Below the pieces are notes generated by a model that ran no database searches, was not told where the DNA came from, and worked only from the letters and a program-made list of their open reading frames with translations. 64,000 nt of DNA. Origin: a virus. The stretch spans positions 1 through 64,000 of IMG/VR virus record IMGVR_UViG_3300036893_000044; one strand, 5' to 3'. Position 1 is the first letter of the stretch. Each line of letters begins with the position of its first letter. The position numbers and the translations under genes were made by a program. Of this stretch, positions 51,184 to 59,661 are shown piece by piece.

Positions 51184-51900
51184 ATGCCTGATCTAGCCAC
51201 ACAACCAAAACCGCTCGGCTTCAAGAATTACGGACGCATCGGCCATCTTCCATGCAGCCGCATGGGACCAGGGGATCACGCCGTCCCGCAAGGTATGGCT
51301 GATATTGCGACCGTGAAGACTCGGGACAAGCATGATCGCGTTTGGGTCACAGAGAAACTCGACGGGTCCAATGTCGGTGTTGCGGTGATAAACGGCGAAG
51401 TCATCGCGCTCGGCCGCGCCGGATACCTGGCGAAGACCTCAAAGTATGAGCAGCATCAACTATTCGCCGAGTGGGTTCAAAAGAACGAGCACCGATTTCG
51501 CGTATTACTCGGGGATGGGACGCGGTGTGTCGGTGAATGGCTCGCCCAGGCGCATGGTACGCGCTATGAGTTGAAGCATGAGCCATTCGTGATCTTCGAT
51601 CTAATGCTCGGCCAGAAGAGATTTCCGTGGGAGCAGGCGCAGTTCTCAATCGGGATTTCCGGCTTTATCCACCCGCACCTGCTCAATGACGGCCAGCATC
51701 CGATGTCAGTCGAGGACGCCATCGGCAAAGCGGAGCGCGACAATGCTCATGGCGCCGATGGGATAGAAGGCGCTGTCTGGCGCGTCGAGCGCAAGGGGGA
51801 GTTCGATTTCATGGCGAAGTATGTCAAGCCGTGGAAGGTGGATGGCGCTCTGCTTCCCGAGATGAGCAACGGCGATGCAGTGTGGAACTGGAGACCGTAA
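51184..51900 (+). CDS. Rnl2-type RNA ligase
   Basis: 238 aa. All nucleotidyl-transferase motifs are visible: I, EKLDGSN with Lys58 as the adenylylated residue; III, RCVGEWLAQAHGTRY; IIIa, FVIFDL; IV, IEGAVWRVE; V, FMAKYVKPW. The protein is a catalytic domain without the C-terminal domain of T4 Rnl2. It would seal 3'-OH/5'-PO4 breaks in RNA, for example tRNA cut by host anticodon nucleases. GAGGAAAG precedes the ATG; the gene has its own promoter and structured leader. Confidence 0.85.
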   Translation: MPDLATQPKPLGFKNYGRIGHLPCSRMGPGDHAVPQGMADIATVKTRDKHDRVWVTEKLDGSNVGVAVINGEVIALGRAGYLAKTSKYEQHQLFAEWVQKNEHRFRVLLGDGTRCVGEWLAQAHGTRYELKHEPFVIFDLMLGQKRFPWEQAQFSIGISGFIHPHLLNDGQHPMSVEDAIGKAERDNAHGADGIEGAVWRVERKGEFDFMAKYVKPWKVDGALLPEMSNGDAVWNWRP

Positions 51901-51983
51901 TGGCCCGCACCAAAAACCGCTGGTCCTATAAGCGCGGTGTCAAACGTCGGAAGAAAGTCCGCCGCCTGCCGCCGCGCCGCTAG
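51900..51983 (+). CDS. 27-aa Arg/Lys-rich peptide
   Basis: MARTKNRWSYKRGVKRRKK then VRRLPPRR: 14 of 27 residues are Arg or Lys. The ATG overlaps the RNA ligase stop (TAATG), giving coupled translation. Its 3' half is antisense to the end of the convergent gene. Composition suggests nucleic-acid binding; compare the basic peptide at 22589. Confidence 0.6.
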   Translation: MARTKNRWSYKRGVKRRKKVRRLPPRR

Positions 51984-52704
51984 TCTTCTTCACCGGCGTC
52001 AGACACTTCGACCAGGGCCGCTTTCCTCGAAGCACTCTCCCTATCGAGTCCATCTTCTCCCGCATTTCATCTACCAGCGGTCCCGCATCGATCTTCGCCA
52101 CTCCCTTGATCGCGCCAGCGAAAGCCTCCGCATCCATAAACGACTTCCAGAGTTTCGCCGCGGCAAGACTGCGCTGCGGATCCGGCAAGGCGACGATCCG
52201 CTCAATCTCGCGCTCGATGCGCTTGGCAAACTTTGAGATTGTGAGCACCTTCGGCATGTGATTTTTATTGCTAAGTTTCGACGCCTCGATCAGCACGAAC
52301 GCGAACGCTTGCCGGTCAGTCCGCACGACGGCATTTTCCTCGTCGAGTTCCTTCCGCAAATCCTTGAAGCCCTGAAAGGTCATCATCTCGCCGAAGATGG
52401 CATAGCGGTAGAGTTGGATGTCGAAAGTCAAGCAGTAGCCGCGCAGCCGGTCTATCGACAACTTGAGTTCCTTGGCCGCCATATCCACCGGGACCATATC
52501 CTTCCACTTGGCAGGTTGCAGCATGACTTGCAGCCAGCGCTTTGCGGCCGGAGGAGGTATGCGAACCAGGTCGCCGTCGAAGTAGTACATCTGTTTCTTG
52601 GCTGGCTTGAGGTAGCCGTCAGAGATCAGGGGTGGAAGGTCGTCCCAGGATACGCCGAGTTCTTTGGCGAGGGCGCGGAGGGTGATGTGGTCAGCGTCTG
52701 GCAT
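51940..52704 (-). CDS. Hypothetical protein with N-terminal helix-turn-helix
   Basis: 254 aa. ITLRALAKELGVSWDDLPPL near the start and MAAKELKLSIDRLRGYCLTF further on each look like a DNA-binding helix-turn-helix. The rest is helical with a Lys-rich segment and a Gly/Ala tail. It overlaps the upstream minus-strand gene by 14 bases; the two could form a repressor operon facing the recT promoters. Confidence 0.55.
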   Translation of the reverse strand: MPDADHITLRALAKELGVSWDDLPPLISDGYLKPAKKQMYYFDGDLVRIPPPAAKRWLQVMLQPAKWKDMVPVDMAAKELKLSIDRLRGYCLTFDIQLYRYAIFGEMMTFQGFKDLRKELDEENAVVRTDRQAFAFVLIEASKLSNKNHMPKVLTISKFAKRIEREIERIVALPDPQRSLAAAKLWKSFMDAEAFAGAIKGVAKIDAGPLVDEMREKMDSIGRVLRGKRPWSKCLTPVKKTSGAAAGGGLSSDV

Positions 52705-53059
52705 TCATCTTCGCCCTACGTTCTAACTCTTCCGCCCGCCGCTCAGCCTCAGCCCGTCTTTCCCTACAAGTCTGATGGCCCAGCACGGCAATCGCACGAA
52801 AGTACTCAGACGCATCCTCGCCCATCCGCGCCACAGTTCCATTACCGCCGCGCTTGCCGATCTTCTTGAAAAAGTCAGGGTCTTTGAAGTCGAGGATTTT
52901 CCGCTTGCGATTTTTGTAGCCCTTCTTGGCAGCTTCCGAGCGCGTCTTCAGTTTGCGGGCCTCGGCTGCGGCCTTGAATGCTGCGATGGTTTTATGCGCC
53001 CATTTGATTTCGAGGGCCTGTGCTTTCGTTGGTCGGCCTCTACGGGATTTCTTGTCCAT
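52691..53059 (-). CDS. Basic helical hypothetical protein
   Basis: 122 aa, very basic N-terminus (DKKSRRGRPTKAQAL) and an Arg/Glu coiled coil at the end (RAEAERRAEELERRAKM). The GRPTK start is AT-hook-like. First gene of the minus-strand pair, divergent from the recT-like gene. Confidence 0.55.
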   Translation of the reverse strand: MDKKSRRGRPTKAQALEIKWAHKTIAAFKAAAEARKLKTRSEAAKKGYKNRKRKILDFKDPDFFKKIGKRGGNGTVARMGEDASEYFRAIAVLGHQTCRERRAEAERRAEELERRAKMNARR

Positions 53060-53076
53060 GAAGGGGATTGTAGACT

Positions 53077-53106
53077 TTGACGATTGCGGTTTGCAAGCGT
53101 GAAAAT
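53077..53106 (+). promoter_or_regulatory. Upstream recT promoter with TTGCAAGCGT motif
   Basis: TTGACG (53077-53082), 18-base spacer with GGTTTGCAAGCGT, then GAAAAT (53101-53106). First of two tandem copies 35 bases apart. Confidence 0.55.
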
Positions 53107-53111
53107 AAATG

Positions 53112-53141
53112 TTGACGACTCGGTTTGCAAGCGTGTACTGT
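53112..53141 (+). promoter_or_regulatory. Downstream recT promoter with TTGCAAGCGT motif
   Basis: TTGACG (53112-53117), 18-base spacer with GGTTTGCAAGCGTG, then TACTGT (53136-53141). Repeats the arrangement at 53077 and leads to the recT-like gene at 53182. Confidence 0.6.
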
Positions 53142-53181
53142 GTGGTTGTCGATATACACTTTAAGGAACGGAAAGGAAATC

Positions 53182-54159
53182 ATGGCAGATAATGCAATAC
53201 AGGTTGTAGCTCCCTCCACTGCTTTAGCCAAACCAGAGACATTCGCACCTCGCACATTGCAGGAGGCGCTCCAGTTTGCGGACTTGCTCATCGAGTCCAA
53301 AATGCTCCCGAAGTCATACCTCGACAAGCCCCCGGCTGCGATTGTGGTCGCCATCCAGTTTGGCATGGAACTCGGAATGCAGCCCATGCAGAGTCTCCAA
53401 AATATTGCCAACATCAATGGCCAACCTGGAGTCTGGGGGGATGCTGCTCTCGCACTCGTTCTCAACTCGGGCCTCTGCGAGTATTACGAGGAAGATGACT
53501 TTGAGACCATCAAGAAGAATCAGAAAGCTGTCTTTGTCATCAAGCGGCGCGGCTTCCCGAAAGCCAAGACAACCACTTTCAGTTACGAGGATGCAAAGAC
53601 TGCTGGCATCTTCACCAATGCTGTCTGGAAGACATATCCGTATCGCATGTGCCAAATGCGCGCTCGCAGTTTCGGCTTACGCGGGTCATTTCCTGATGTT
53701 CTCAAGGGCATGGAACTCGCTGAGGCGTTGCAGGACTATCCCGGCACCACCATCGAAGCCGAACCACAGCGCTCCACTCCTGCAGCCGCCGCCGAGCAGA
53801 AACCGGCCGCCGAGGAAGCCATCGGACAGAGTGGCGGCAGCGACTGGTATAAAAAGTACAAGTCCAACGGGTACACGCCGGAAGAAGCGAAGAAGTGGCT
53901 TGCCGACAATCTCCAGATTGGCCCGCCGCATAACGACAAGAACTCGAAGGACATTCCGGTTTCGAAGAAAGATGCTGCCTTCGCATGGGCCAACACTCCG
54001 TCGCCAATCAAGACCGCTGTCACTCAAGCCTTCGATATACTCGGCTTCACTCCTGACGAGCGTGTCGCATTCTTCGCTCTGCACAAGGACTTCAAGACCG
54101 TCCACGAAGCCTTGCTGGCGGAAGCGCAGAAGCGCGATGCGGCCGAGCGCGGCGAGTAG
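53182..54159 (+). CDS. RecT-family single-strand annealing protein
   Basis: 325 aa from ATG 53182 (AAAGGAAAT upstream). AIQFGMELGMQPMQSLQNIA and GVWGDAALALVLNSG are typical of the RecT/Redbeta-like core; the later CQMRARSFGLRGSFPDVLKG block completes it. An Ala/Glu/Pro linker leads to a C-terminal helical domain. It would anneal phage DNA ends in recombination and replication, working with the exonuclease at 56310 and the SSB-like protein at 54260. Confidence 0.85.
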   Translation: MADNAIQVVAPSTALAKPETFAPRTLQEALQFADLLIESKMLPKSYLDKPPAAIVVAIQFGMELGMQPMQSLQNIANINGQPGVWGDAALALVLNSGLCEYYEEDDFETIKKNQKAVFVIKRRGFPKAKTTTFSYEDAKTAGIFTNAVWKTYPYRMCQMRARSFGLRGSFPDVLKGMELAEALQDYPGTTIEAEPQRSTPAAAAEQKPAAEEAIGQSGGSDWYKKYKSNGYTPEEAKKWLADNLQIGPPHNDKNSKDIPVSKKDAAFAWANTPSPIKTAVTQAFDILGFTPDERVAFFALHKDFKTVHEALLAEAQKRDAAERGE

Positions 54160-54259
54160 AGTCTACGCATAGACAGGATTCAGGAGCAGGTTCACGGCCG
54201 GCCTGTGTATTCCGTGGGGTGCGAGGCGGAACACTGATACGCACAAAGGAAAGGAATAA

Positions 54260-54574
54260 ATGCAAAACGATATTCAAGGGCGAGAACTGGGGACCGGGTA
54301 CATCAACCCGATCTATTTGCGCATCGGCAAGTACAACGGCGGCAAAGCGGTTTACCGCTCATGTCATTTTTATGTGGTCACCGGCGACAATCAGTTGGAC
54401 TTGTACCGCTGTAGCGGTATGCGCATCGAGCGCTTTGCCTCGTTCAACAACGTGAGCTTCGTTGAGGAGATTGACAACTTTCCCGAAGAGGAAGTTGCGG
54501 CAGCGCCGGAGCCGCCGGCAGATGAACCCACTGAGGCGACCGGCACCATTTCAGACGACGACATCCCATTTTGA
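54260..54574 (+). CDS. SSB-like protein with acidic tail
   Basis: 104 aa, start supported by AAAGGAA. A beta-rich N-terminal 65 residues is followed by an acidic Pro/Glu linker and ends DDDIPF, exactly the tail used by single-stranded DNA-binding proteins to dock partners. The OB fold is not confirmed. Placement after recT fits. Confidence 0.6.
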   Translation: MQNDIQGRELGTGYINPIYLRIGKYNGGKAVYRSCHFYVVTGDNQLDLYRCSGMRIERFASFNNVSFVEEIDNFPEEEVAAAPEPPADEPTEATGTISDDDIPF

Positions 54575-54846
54575 CATCCCCGCAAGGGGAGAAATACGTG
54601 ACGGCGACCGGAGCGCACTCCGGGTTGAAATCCTATTGACGCCTACATGCCGGAAGAGCCGCCGAAAATGGATGCGGCGAAGAAAGGGTAGGAAGGCTGG
54701 CCGGGATCCATGGTCACCGCGAGTCAGCCCGTCACGTATTGAGATTGAGTTTCCGGTCAAACCCTAGAGGTAAACTGACCGGAGAAATGCGCGGCGGCGT
54801 GGAGGTACACGCCACTGTTAGTAGGCGGATGAGGTAACAGAACTCT
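54575..54846 (+). other. Non-coding stretch with two perfect hairpins
   Basis: CCGGAG-cgca-CTCCGG (54608-54623) and GGCGTG-gaggta-CACGCC (54796-54813); the second shows a GGAGGT-like sequence in its loop. Short frames here (for example ATG 54787) have poor signals. No convincing gene. Confidence 0.4.
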
Positions 54847-55053
54847 ATGAGAAGGATTAACCCAGGGAAGCGCGAGCGAGAGGCTAGAAAACGCCATAGG
54901 CGTGGCCGTATCTGGAATTCAGGTATGGCAGCGGAGTCAGCGCCGTTGAAGCTCGGCTCGAAAAAGATACATGCTTACGTGGGCCGTACCTTATCAAGAC
55001 CATCTGTGGCTGACGCCGAAAGCAGTGAACCAGCGGGGATTCTGGAGCGCTGA
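54847..55053 (+). CDS. Possible small basic protein
   Basis: 68 aa, very basic at the start (MRRINPGKREREARKRHRRG). The ribosome-binding site is weak and the composition could be chance in GC-rich DNA. Included because the gap would otherwise be 540 bases. Confidence 0.3.
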   Translation: MRRINPGKREREARKRHRRGRIWNSGMAAESAPLKLGSKKIHAYVGRTLSRPSVADAESSEPAGILER

Positions 55054-55117
55054 TTCTAGGACTGGAGCCGACACAGAGATTCGGCCCGCGCATTAAACAT
55101 TCACGGAAAGGAACGGC

Positions 55118-55303
55118 ATGCCAATCTGGATTCTCGAAAAATCGAAGGACAACGGTGCGACCTGGAGAATCGACCAGCCGTACCACCTCTACAAAGAGGA
55201 AGCCAAAGCGCTCGACGCGGCAACCAAGCACAACAACTTCTCTCGCGGTCAGAATCGCTGGATATGGCGCGCCGCAGAGTATCGCCCGGTGGTGGCCGCA
55301 TGA
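55118..55303 (+). CDS. Small hypothetical protein
   Basis: 61 aa with GGAAAGGAA upstream. Trp-rich, starting MPIWILEKSKDNGATWRID, a pattern common in small phage proteins of unknown role. ATGA overlap with the next gene. Confidence 0.6.
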   Translation: MPIWILEKSKDNGATWRIDQPYHLYKEEAKALDAATKHNNFSRGQNRWIWRAAEYRPVVAA

Positions 55304-55572
55304 GGATCGAATTCATCTATTGGCCCGGCAACACCGAGATTCAACTCGTCGAAGACTTTGACCTCGACGGCTGGACGCAAGTTAAGGATCGTTTCTACAC
55401 CTCCGCCACCCACTTCTACGAGAACACCGACCACGGCATGCAGGAAGGTCTGCGCGCTGCGGAAGCGTTCGCTATGCTGGGCAAGACGCAGCCGGCGCCG
55501 CGGATCGGCGGCGACTGGGCGGAACATCATCCGGAGATGCAGCGGTGGCGGGAAAGGCATAAGGATGCCTAA
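55300..55572 (+). CDS. Hypothetical protein
   Basis: 90 aa, acidic N-terminal beta part and a C-terminal helix ending in WAEHHPEMQRWRERHKDA. Function unknown; overlaps the next gene by eight bases. Confidence 0.55.
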   Translation: MRIEFIYWPGNTEIQLVEDFDLDGWTQVKDRFYTSATHFYENTDHGMQEGLRAAEAFAMLGKTQPAPRIGGDWAEHHPEMQRWRERHKDA

Positions 55573-55846
55573 GAGCGCGCAGCCCATCGAGAAGACCGAC
55601 ATCACCGAACTCGAACAGGCCATCGTCGCGAAGGTGGCGACTGCGAACTTTCCGCCTGCAACCGCGAGTAAGCGATTCATCGGCGATCTGTCGGCTGGCT
55701 ACATCAAGCAACTCTCCGACAAGGGACGGATGTTTCTGGCATTCATCGCAAAGCGGTTCCGGCGGCAGTATCAGTTGAGTGCGGAAGAGCAAGCTTATGT
55801 TGACGAATGGAATGCGCGATTTGAGAAATTGGAGCCGAAGCCATGA
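55565..55846 (+). CDS. Hypothetical protein
   Basis: 93 aa, helical and basic (GYIKQLSDKGRMFLAFIAKR); no motif beyond a possible nucleic-acid-binding helix. ATGA overlap with the next gene. Confidence 0.55.
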   Translation: MPKSAQPIEKTDITELEQAIVAKVATANFPPATASKRFIGDLSAGYIKQLSDKGRMFLAFIAKRFRRQYQLSAEEQAYVDEWNARFEKLEPKP

Positions 55847-56313
55847 ACATCCTCTCCCGCATCTGGCCCTGGTCGAAGATTCAGCGGCTGGAAAAAGAAG
55901 TTGAGAACCAGCGCTTCTATCACTCCAAGACGAGCGATTTTGCGGCGCAGTGCCTCGCATACATCGACCACCTAGAACCCGACGTGCAGCACTTTCGCTT
56001 CCAAGGGAAGCTATTTTGCATGGGTGTCGATTACTGTAAACGAGGTTATCCATGTGCCGAATCCGCGCATGAATATCAAAGTGGAGGGATTGGAGTTATG
56101 AACCTCTATATCATCTGCGACAAGAATAATGCCGTGATGAGTATCGACAGTGTTCCTATCTTCGGGGAGCATGTGTCCATACCGGCGATATTCAACGAGG
56201 AAGAAGATGCGCTTGCGGTGCTTTTCAAAATCGAGAGCCTGAAGTTGACGGATGTGCCTCATATGGTTCATAAGATTACCGGTGGATTTACGGCTGTGAG
56301 GGAGATGCTTTGA
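55843..56313 (+). CDS. Hypothetical protein
   Basis: 156 aa. A short coiled coil near the start (IQRLEKEVENQRFYHSK) precedes an alpha/beta domain (NLYIICDKNNAVMSIDSVPI). The stop overlaps the TTG start of the nuclease. Family unknown. Confidence 0.55.
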   Translation: MNILSRIWPWSKIQRLEKEVENQRFYHSKTSDFAAQCLAYIDHLEPDVQHFRFQGKLFCMGVDYCKRGYPCAESAHEYQSGGIGVMNLYIICDKNNAVMSIDSVPIFGEHVSIPAIFNEEEDALAVLFKIESLKLTDVPHMVHKITGGFTAVREML

Positions 56314-56966
56314 GCACGACCATCATCCACGGAGGCACCTTTCGCACCGAGCCGCACGAATACCGCTCGGATGCCGGAGTTTGGACACCTTCATTGACGC
56401 AAACACTCCACCTCGCAGGCCTGTCCAACTTCGACGGAGCAGACCCCGACGACCTCGCCAACGCAGCCAGGCGCGGCGACCTGCTCCACGGCGCGGTCGA
56501 GGTCTACAACAAAGATAGAGAAGGGCTGGACCCCTGCTGGATCACCGAGGAGATTCAAGGCTACTTCGAAGGCTATTTGAAGTTCGAGCGCGACACTGAT
56601 TTTAAGCCGGATCCAGCTTGGACCGAATTGCCGATGATCGTGACTATCCAGGGCATGCCTTTAGGACTCAAACCGGATTGCTTCGGCAGGTTAGGCAAAT
56701 GGGATGCGGTGGTCGAATTGAAGGCGGCGATCTGCGTACAGCCGTCGTGGAGTGTTCAGACCGCAATGCAGGAAATGGGTATCTTCAAGTCGAGTCATGT
56801 TGGCCGGGTCCAGAGGTTCGCATTGCAACTCTTTAAGGATGGCCGGTACAAACTGCATCCGCATTTGAATCATCAGGAGGATGAGGCTATCGGAATCGCG
56901 GCGCTGAGGACGGTGCATTATCGGCTTAGCAAAGGACAACGTTTGTGGGAGAAAGTGAACGCATGA
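56310..56966 (+). CDS. PD-(D/E)XK nuclease
   Basis: 218 aa, TTG start inside the previous stop. The catalytic core is visible: GLKPDCFGRLGKWDAVVELK, with Asp followed by the E-x-K triad, and downstream the Gln/Tyr helix (QTAMQEMG) typical of lambda-exonuclease/Cas4-like enzymes. It would resect DNA ends to feed the RecT-like annealing protein. Confidence 0.8.
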   Translation: MSTTIIHGGTFRTEPHEYRSDAGVWTPSLTQTLHLAGLSNFDGADPDDLANAARRGDLLHGAVEVYNKDREGLDPCWITEEIQGYFEGYLKFERDTDFKPDPAWTELPMIVTIQGMPLGLKPDCFGRLGKWDAVVELKAAICVQPSWSVQTAMQEMGIFKSSHVGRVQRFALQLFKDGRYKLHPHLNHQEDEAIGIAALRTVHYRLSKGQRLWEKVNA

Positions 56967-57982
56967 GCAGAGACGAGAATCTTGTAGTAAGAATTGAATT
57001 TGGTTCGCACCTCTACGGCACGAGCACGCCGACGAGTGACCATGACTATAAGTCGATCTACATTCCGAATGCTTCCGATATTCTGCTCCAGCGGGTCAAG
57101 GGATCGACTGGCCACAAGGTCAAGCGATTTGAGCGCGAGAAGAATGCGCCAGACGATACAGACGATGAGGCTTATTCTCTCCAGCGGTACCTCACTCTTC
57201 TGGCGGAAGGGCAGACCGTCACCATTGACATGCTATTCGCTCCCAAACCGCTGATTTCTACGCCGCTCTGGGATGAGATTCGCTTGAACAAGGACCGCTT
57301 TCTGACGAAGAAAAGTGCGGCCTTCGTCGGCTACTGCCGGACCCAGGCGAACAAATATGGCATCAAGGGTAGCCGGGTAGCGGCGGTAAAGAAGGCCGCA
57401 GACTTCTTTACCGATTGGGCTGGCAAGTTGGCTCAAGGAACGCGATTGCGAGAAGTGGCTGATTTGTTGCCAGCGTTGTGCGATGAGCACACGAAATTGG
57501 TTAGTTTGCCGCGCAAGGAGCAAATTAACGCCAATTCTGGCGGGTGGGAGTTTAAGGAGCGATTTGACGAATTCTTTGAGTGTTGTAACCGTAAGGTGGA
57601 GTTCGGTAATACATTGAAAGAGGCAGCAAAAATCTTCTCACACATCTATGAAGAATACGGCCATCGGGCTAAATTAGCGCAGGCTAATGAGGGCATCGAC
57701 TGGAAGGCGCTGAGTCATGCTGTGCGTGTGGCGAACGAGGCTGTTGAATTGCTGACCACCGCCAACGTCACTTTCCCGCTTCCAAATGCCGAGCACATCC
57801 TTGCTATCAAGAAAGGGCTGCTTTCTTATGATGAAGTGGCCGAGGAGATTGAAGGCTTGCTATTGGAGGTCGAAAAAGCATCAGCGGTATCGACATTGCG
57901 AGATGACGCTGACCAGGAGTTCATCGACTATCTGATTCAGCGCGTTCATCGCGAGTCTGTTTTGAGCGAGGTCACCGCATGA
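56963..57982 (+). CDS. COG3541-type nucleotidyltransferase
   Basis: 339 aa from ATG 56963. The N-terminal polymerase-beta-type fold has GSHLYGT at about 14-20 and the metal-binding SDHDYKSIYIP with Asp26 and Asp28, the signature of the COG3541 (RlaP-like) group, then a long helical domain. Such enzymes add nucleotides to RNA or proteins; family members occur with RNA-repair genes. With an RNA ligase and a Thg1-like protein in the same region, RNA end repair is likely. Confidence 0.8.
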   Translation: MSRDENLVVRIEFGSHLYGTSTPTSDHDYKSIYIPNASDILLQRVKGSTGHKVKRFEREKNAPDDTDDEAYSLQRYLTLLAEGQTVTIDMLFAPKPLISTPLWDEIRLNKDRFLTKKSAAFVGYCRTQANKYGIKGSRVAAVKKAADFFTDWAGKLAQGTRLREVADLLPALCDEHTKLVSLPRKEQINANSGGWEFKERFDEFFECCNRKVEFGNTLKEAAKIFSHIYEEYGHRAKLAQANEGIDWKALSHAVRVANEAVELLTTANVTFPLPNAEHILAIKKGLLSYDEVAEEIEGLLLEVEKASAVSTLRDDADQEFIDYLIQRVHRESVLSEVTA

Positions 57983-58185
57983 CCCTCTTCAACATCTTCG
58001 TCTCCGAACTCAAGCGTAGCCCGACCCTGATCATCTCCCGTCAGACGATGAACGGCGTGTACCCGGATCGGCCTGCGACAGAGGCAGCGACCGCATTAGC
58101 TGAGGCTACGGATACGGAAGTCTTCGTGGACGACAATGGCAATTTTCAATTCAACCCAGTGGAGAAAGGAACGCATCATGGATAA
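57979..58185 (+). CDS. Small hypothetical protein
   Basis: 68 aa, ATGA overlaps on both sides. A short alpha/beta pattern (TEVFVDDNGNFQFNP) with no family. Confidence 0.5.
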   Translation: MTLFNIFVSELKRSPTLIISRQTMNGVYPDRPATEAATALAEATDTEVFVDDNGNFQFNPVEKGTHHG

Positions 58186-59509
58186 CACACAGCAACTGCT
58201 CGCCTGCCTGAAGCCGGTCGAGTCTTCGATGTTCAGCAAGGCTGGCTACAGCGAGGATTATTGGACGCTGGTTCTGGCTTTCAAGTCCAGCAAAGAGATC
58301 AAAGCCTACAAGAACTGCGCGCCGGAGGTGGCGGACGAGGCATTGTCTGACAAGTCTCTTGGCTCTTGGTGGAACAAGCACATCAAAGGCAACCCCGCAT
58401 GGGAAGCCGAGATCATTGGCGTTGACGAGACTGCGCCGGCCGAGAAGCCGAAACCACAGCCCCAGGTTCAAGGCGGAATCACGGATACGGATATTCGGAG
58501 TGTGGAACCCGGATGGAATGGGACGACGATCGACCCGATTCCATTGAAGCAGATGAGCGTCTCCGAGGTCGCCAACTGGCCGCAAGGCGAAGAGGCTGAA
58601 TTGGCCCTCGATGCGGAGTTGAATCAAGACGACCGGCAATCCGCCATGACCACGCAGACCCACGGCGAACTCCTCGGAGCGTGGACGGCGCCGGAATCAG
58701 CAGCAGAGGCTTTAGACCTCATGTCCGAGCGCTCCGCCGAAATCAAATTGATCATCCAGCAATCAAAGTCAACCGGCGAGCAGGCGCTGACCGTGCGCGT
58801 GACGGATGCCGATTCACATAAGGCGGCGAGTGAGACGCTGGCGACCTTGGTCAAGAAGAAGGACACGACGACGGCGTTGCTGGAGCCGTTCCGGGTCGTC
58901 CTTTTCTCCGCCTACGAAGAGGCGCGCGGCTACAAGGCCGCTGCTCTCACTCCGCTGGAGGCTGGCGAAAAACACATAAAACTGCAACTGACAACGTACA
59001 CCGCCGCGCAAGAGCGCATCCGGCAGCAGCAAATTCGCGAAGACAACGAGCGGCGTGAGCGCGAGGCCCGGGAATTACAGGAAGCGGAGGCGGCCAGGAT
59101 CAAACTCGCCGATGTGCAGGACGCGATCGACGAAGGCGACGAGCAGCGAGCCCAAACCTTGTTCGATGCTCCGGCAATCCAGGTTCCCCGTCCGTATATC
59201 GCGCCGACGTATATCGCCCCCGCCGCGCCGAAAGTCGAAGGCCAGAGCACCTCGACCACATGGAAGGTGGATCGCAGTCTGGTCGAGGACGACGAAACCG
59301 GACAGGCCTATGTGGCGAGCATCACGAAGTTGCTGGCGGCCGTCAAGGTTGGCACCTATCCAATTGAGCAGGCGGCGCAGTTGCTTCAGTGGGATTTCTC
59401 GGCTGCGGATAAACTTGCGGGAGCGCTCATGGCTGCATTTTCGGTTCCGGGCTTGCAGGCTGGACCGCAATCGACGCTGAGGGTTAGCCGGGGGAGGAAG
59501 AAGAAGTAG
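58178..59509 (+). CDS. Large phage protein of unknown role with coiled coil
   Basis: 443 aa from ATG 58178 (GAAAGGA upstream). N-terminal small domain (LACLKPVESSMFSKAGYSED), linker, then a long helical region (about 170-330) with many Glu/Arg/Gln like the host-nuclease-inhibitor or DUF1351-type phage proteins, and a compact C-terminal domain (SLVEDDETGQAYVASITKLL). It sits among recombination genes and may assist them; not shown. Confidence 0.55.
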   Translation: MDNTQQLLACLKPVESSMFSKAGYSEDYWTLVLAFKSSKEIKAYKNCAPEVADEALSDKSLGSWWNKHIKGNPAWEAEIIGVDETAPAEKPKPQPQVQGGITDTDIRSVEPGWNGTTIDPIPLKQMSVSEVANWPQGEEAELALDAELNQDDRQSAMTTQTHGELLGAWTAPESAAEALDLMSERSAEIKLIIQQSKSTGEQALTVRVTDADSHKAASETLATLVKKKDTTTALLEPFRVVLFSAYEEARGYKAAALTPLEAGEKHIKLQLTTYTAAQERIRQQQIREDNERREREARELQEAEAARIKLADVQDAIDEGDEQRAQTLFDAPAIQVPRPYIAPTYIAPAAPKVEGQSTSTTWKVDRSLVEDDETGQAYVASITKLLAAVKVGTYPIEQAAQLLQWDFSAADKLAGALMAAFSVPGLQAGPQSTLRVSRGRKKK

Positions 59510-59567
59510 GAAGGCAGGTGATGCCAAATGATCCCCGGAGACGGACCAAGACACAAACCACTGACAC

Positions 59568-59593
59568 CTCGGCGTAGGCCTCGTACCGCCGAG
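59568..59593 (+). promoter_or_regulatory. Seven-pair hairpin upstream of the Thg1 gene
   Basis: CTCGGCG (59568-59574) and CGCCGAG (59587-59593) pair perfectly around a 12-base loop. There is no T-run, so a processing or stability element is more likely than a terminator. Confidence 0.45.
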
Positions 59594-59634
59594 TAGGAAT
59601 ACGGGGCACAATTTTAGTAGAGGAAGAAGAAGTC

Positions 59635-59661
59635 ATGAGCATTACCGATATTGACCTAAGG
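59635..59661 (+). pseudogene. Displaced original 5' end of the Thg1-like gene
   Basis: ATG with GAGGAAG upstream encodes MSITDIDLR, nearly the same as the MSITEIDTR that begins the intact Thg1-like gene at 60197. The likeness ends where the HNH gene (minus strand) has its stop codon. This looks like the old start of the gene, cut off by the insertion. Confidence 0.6.
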
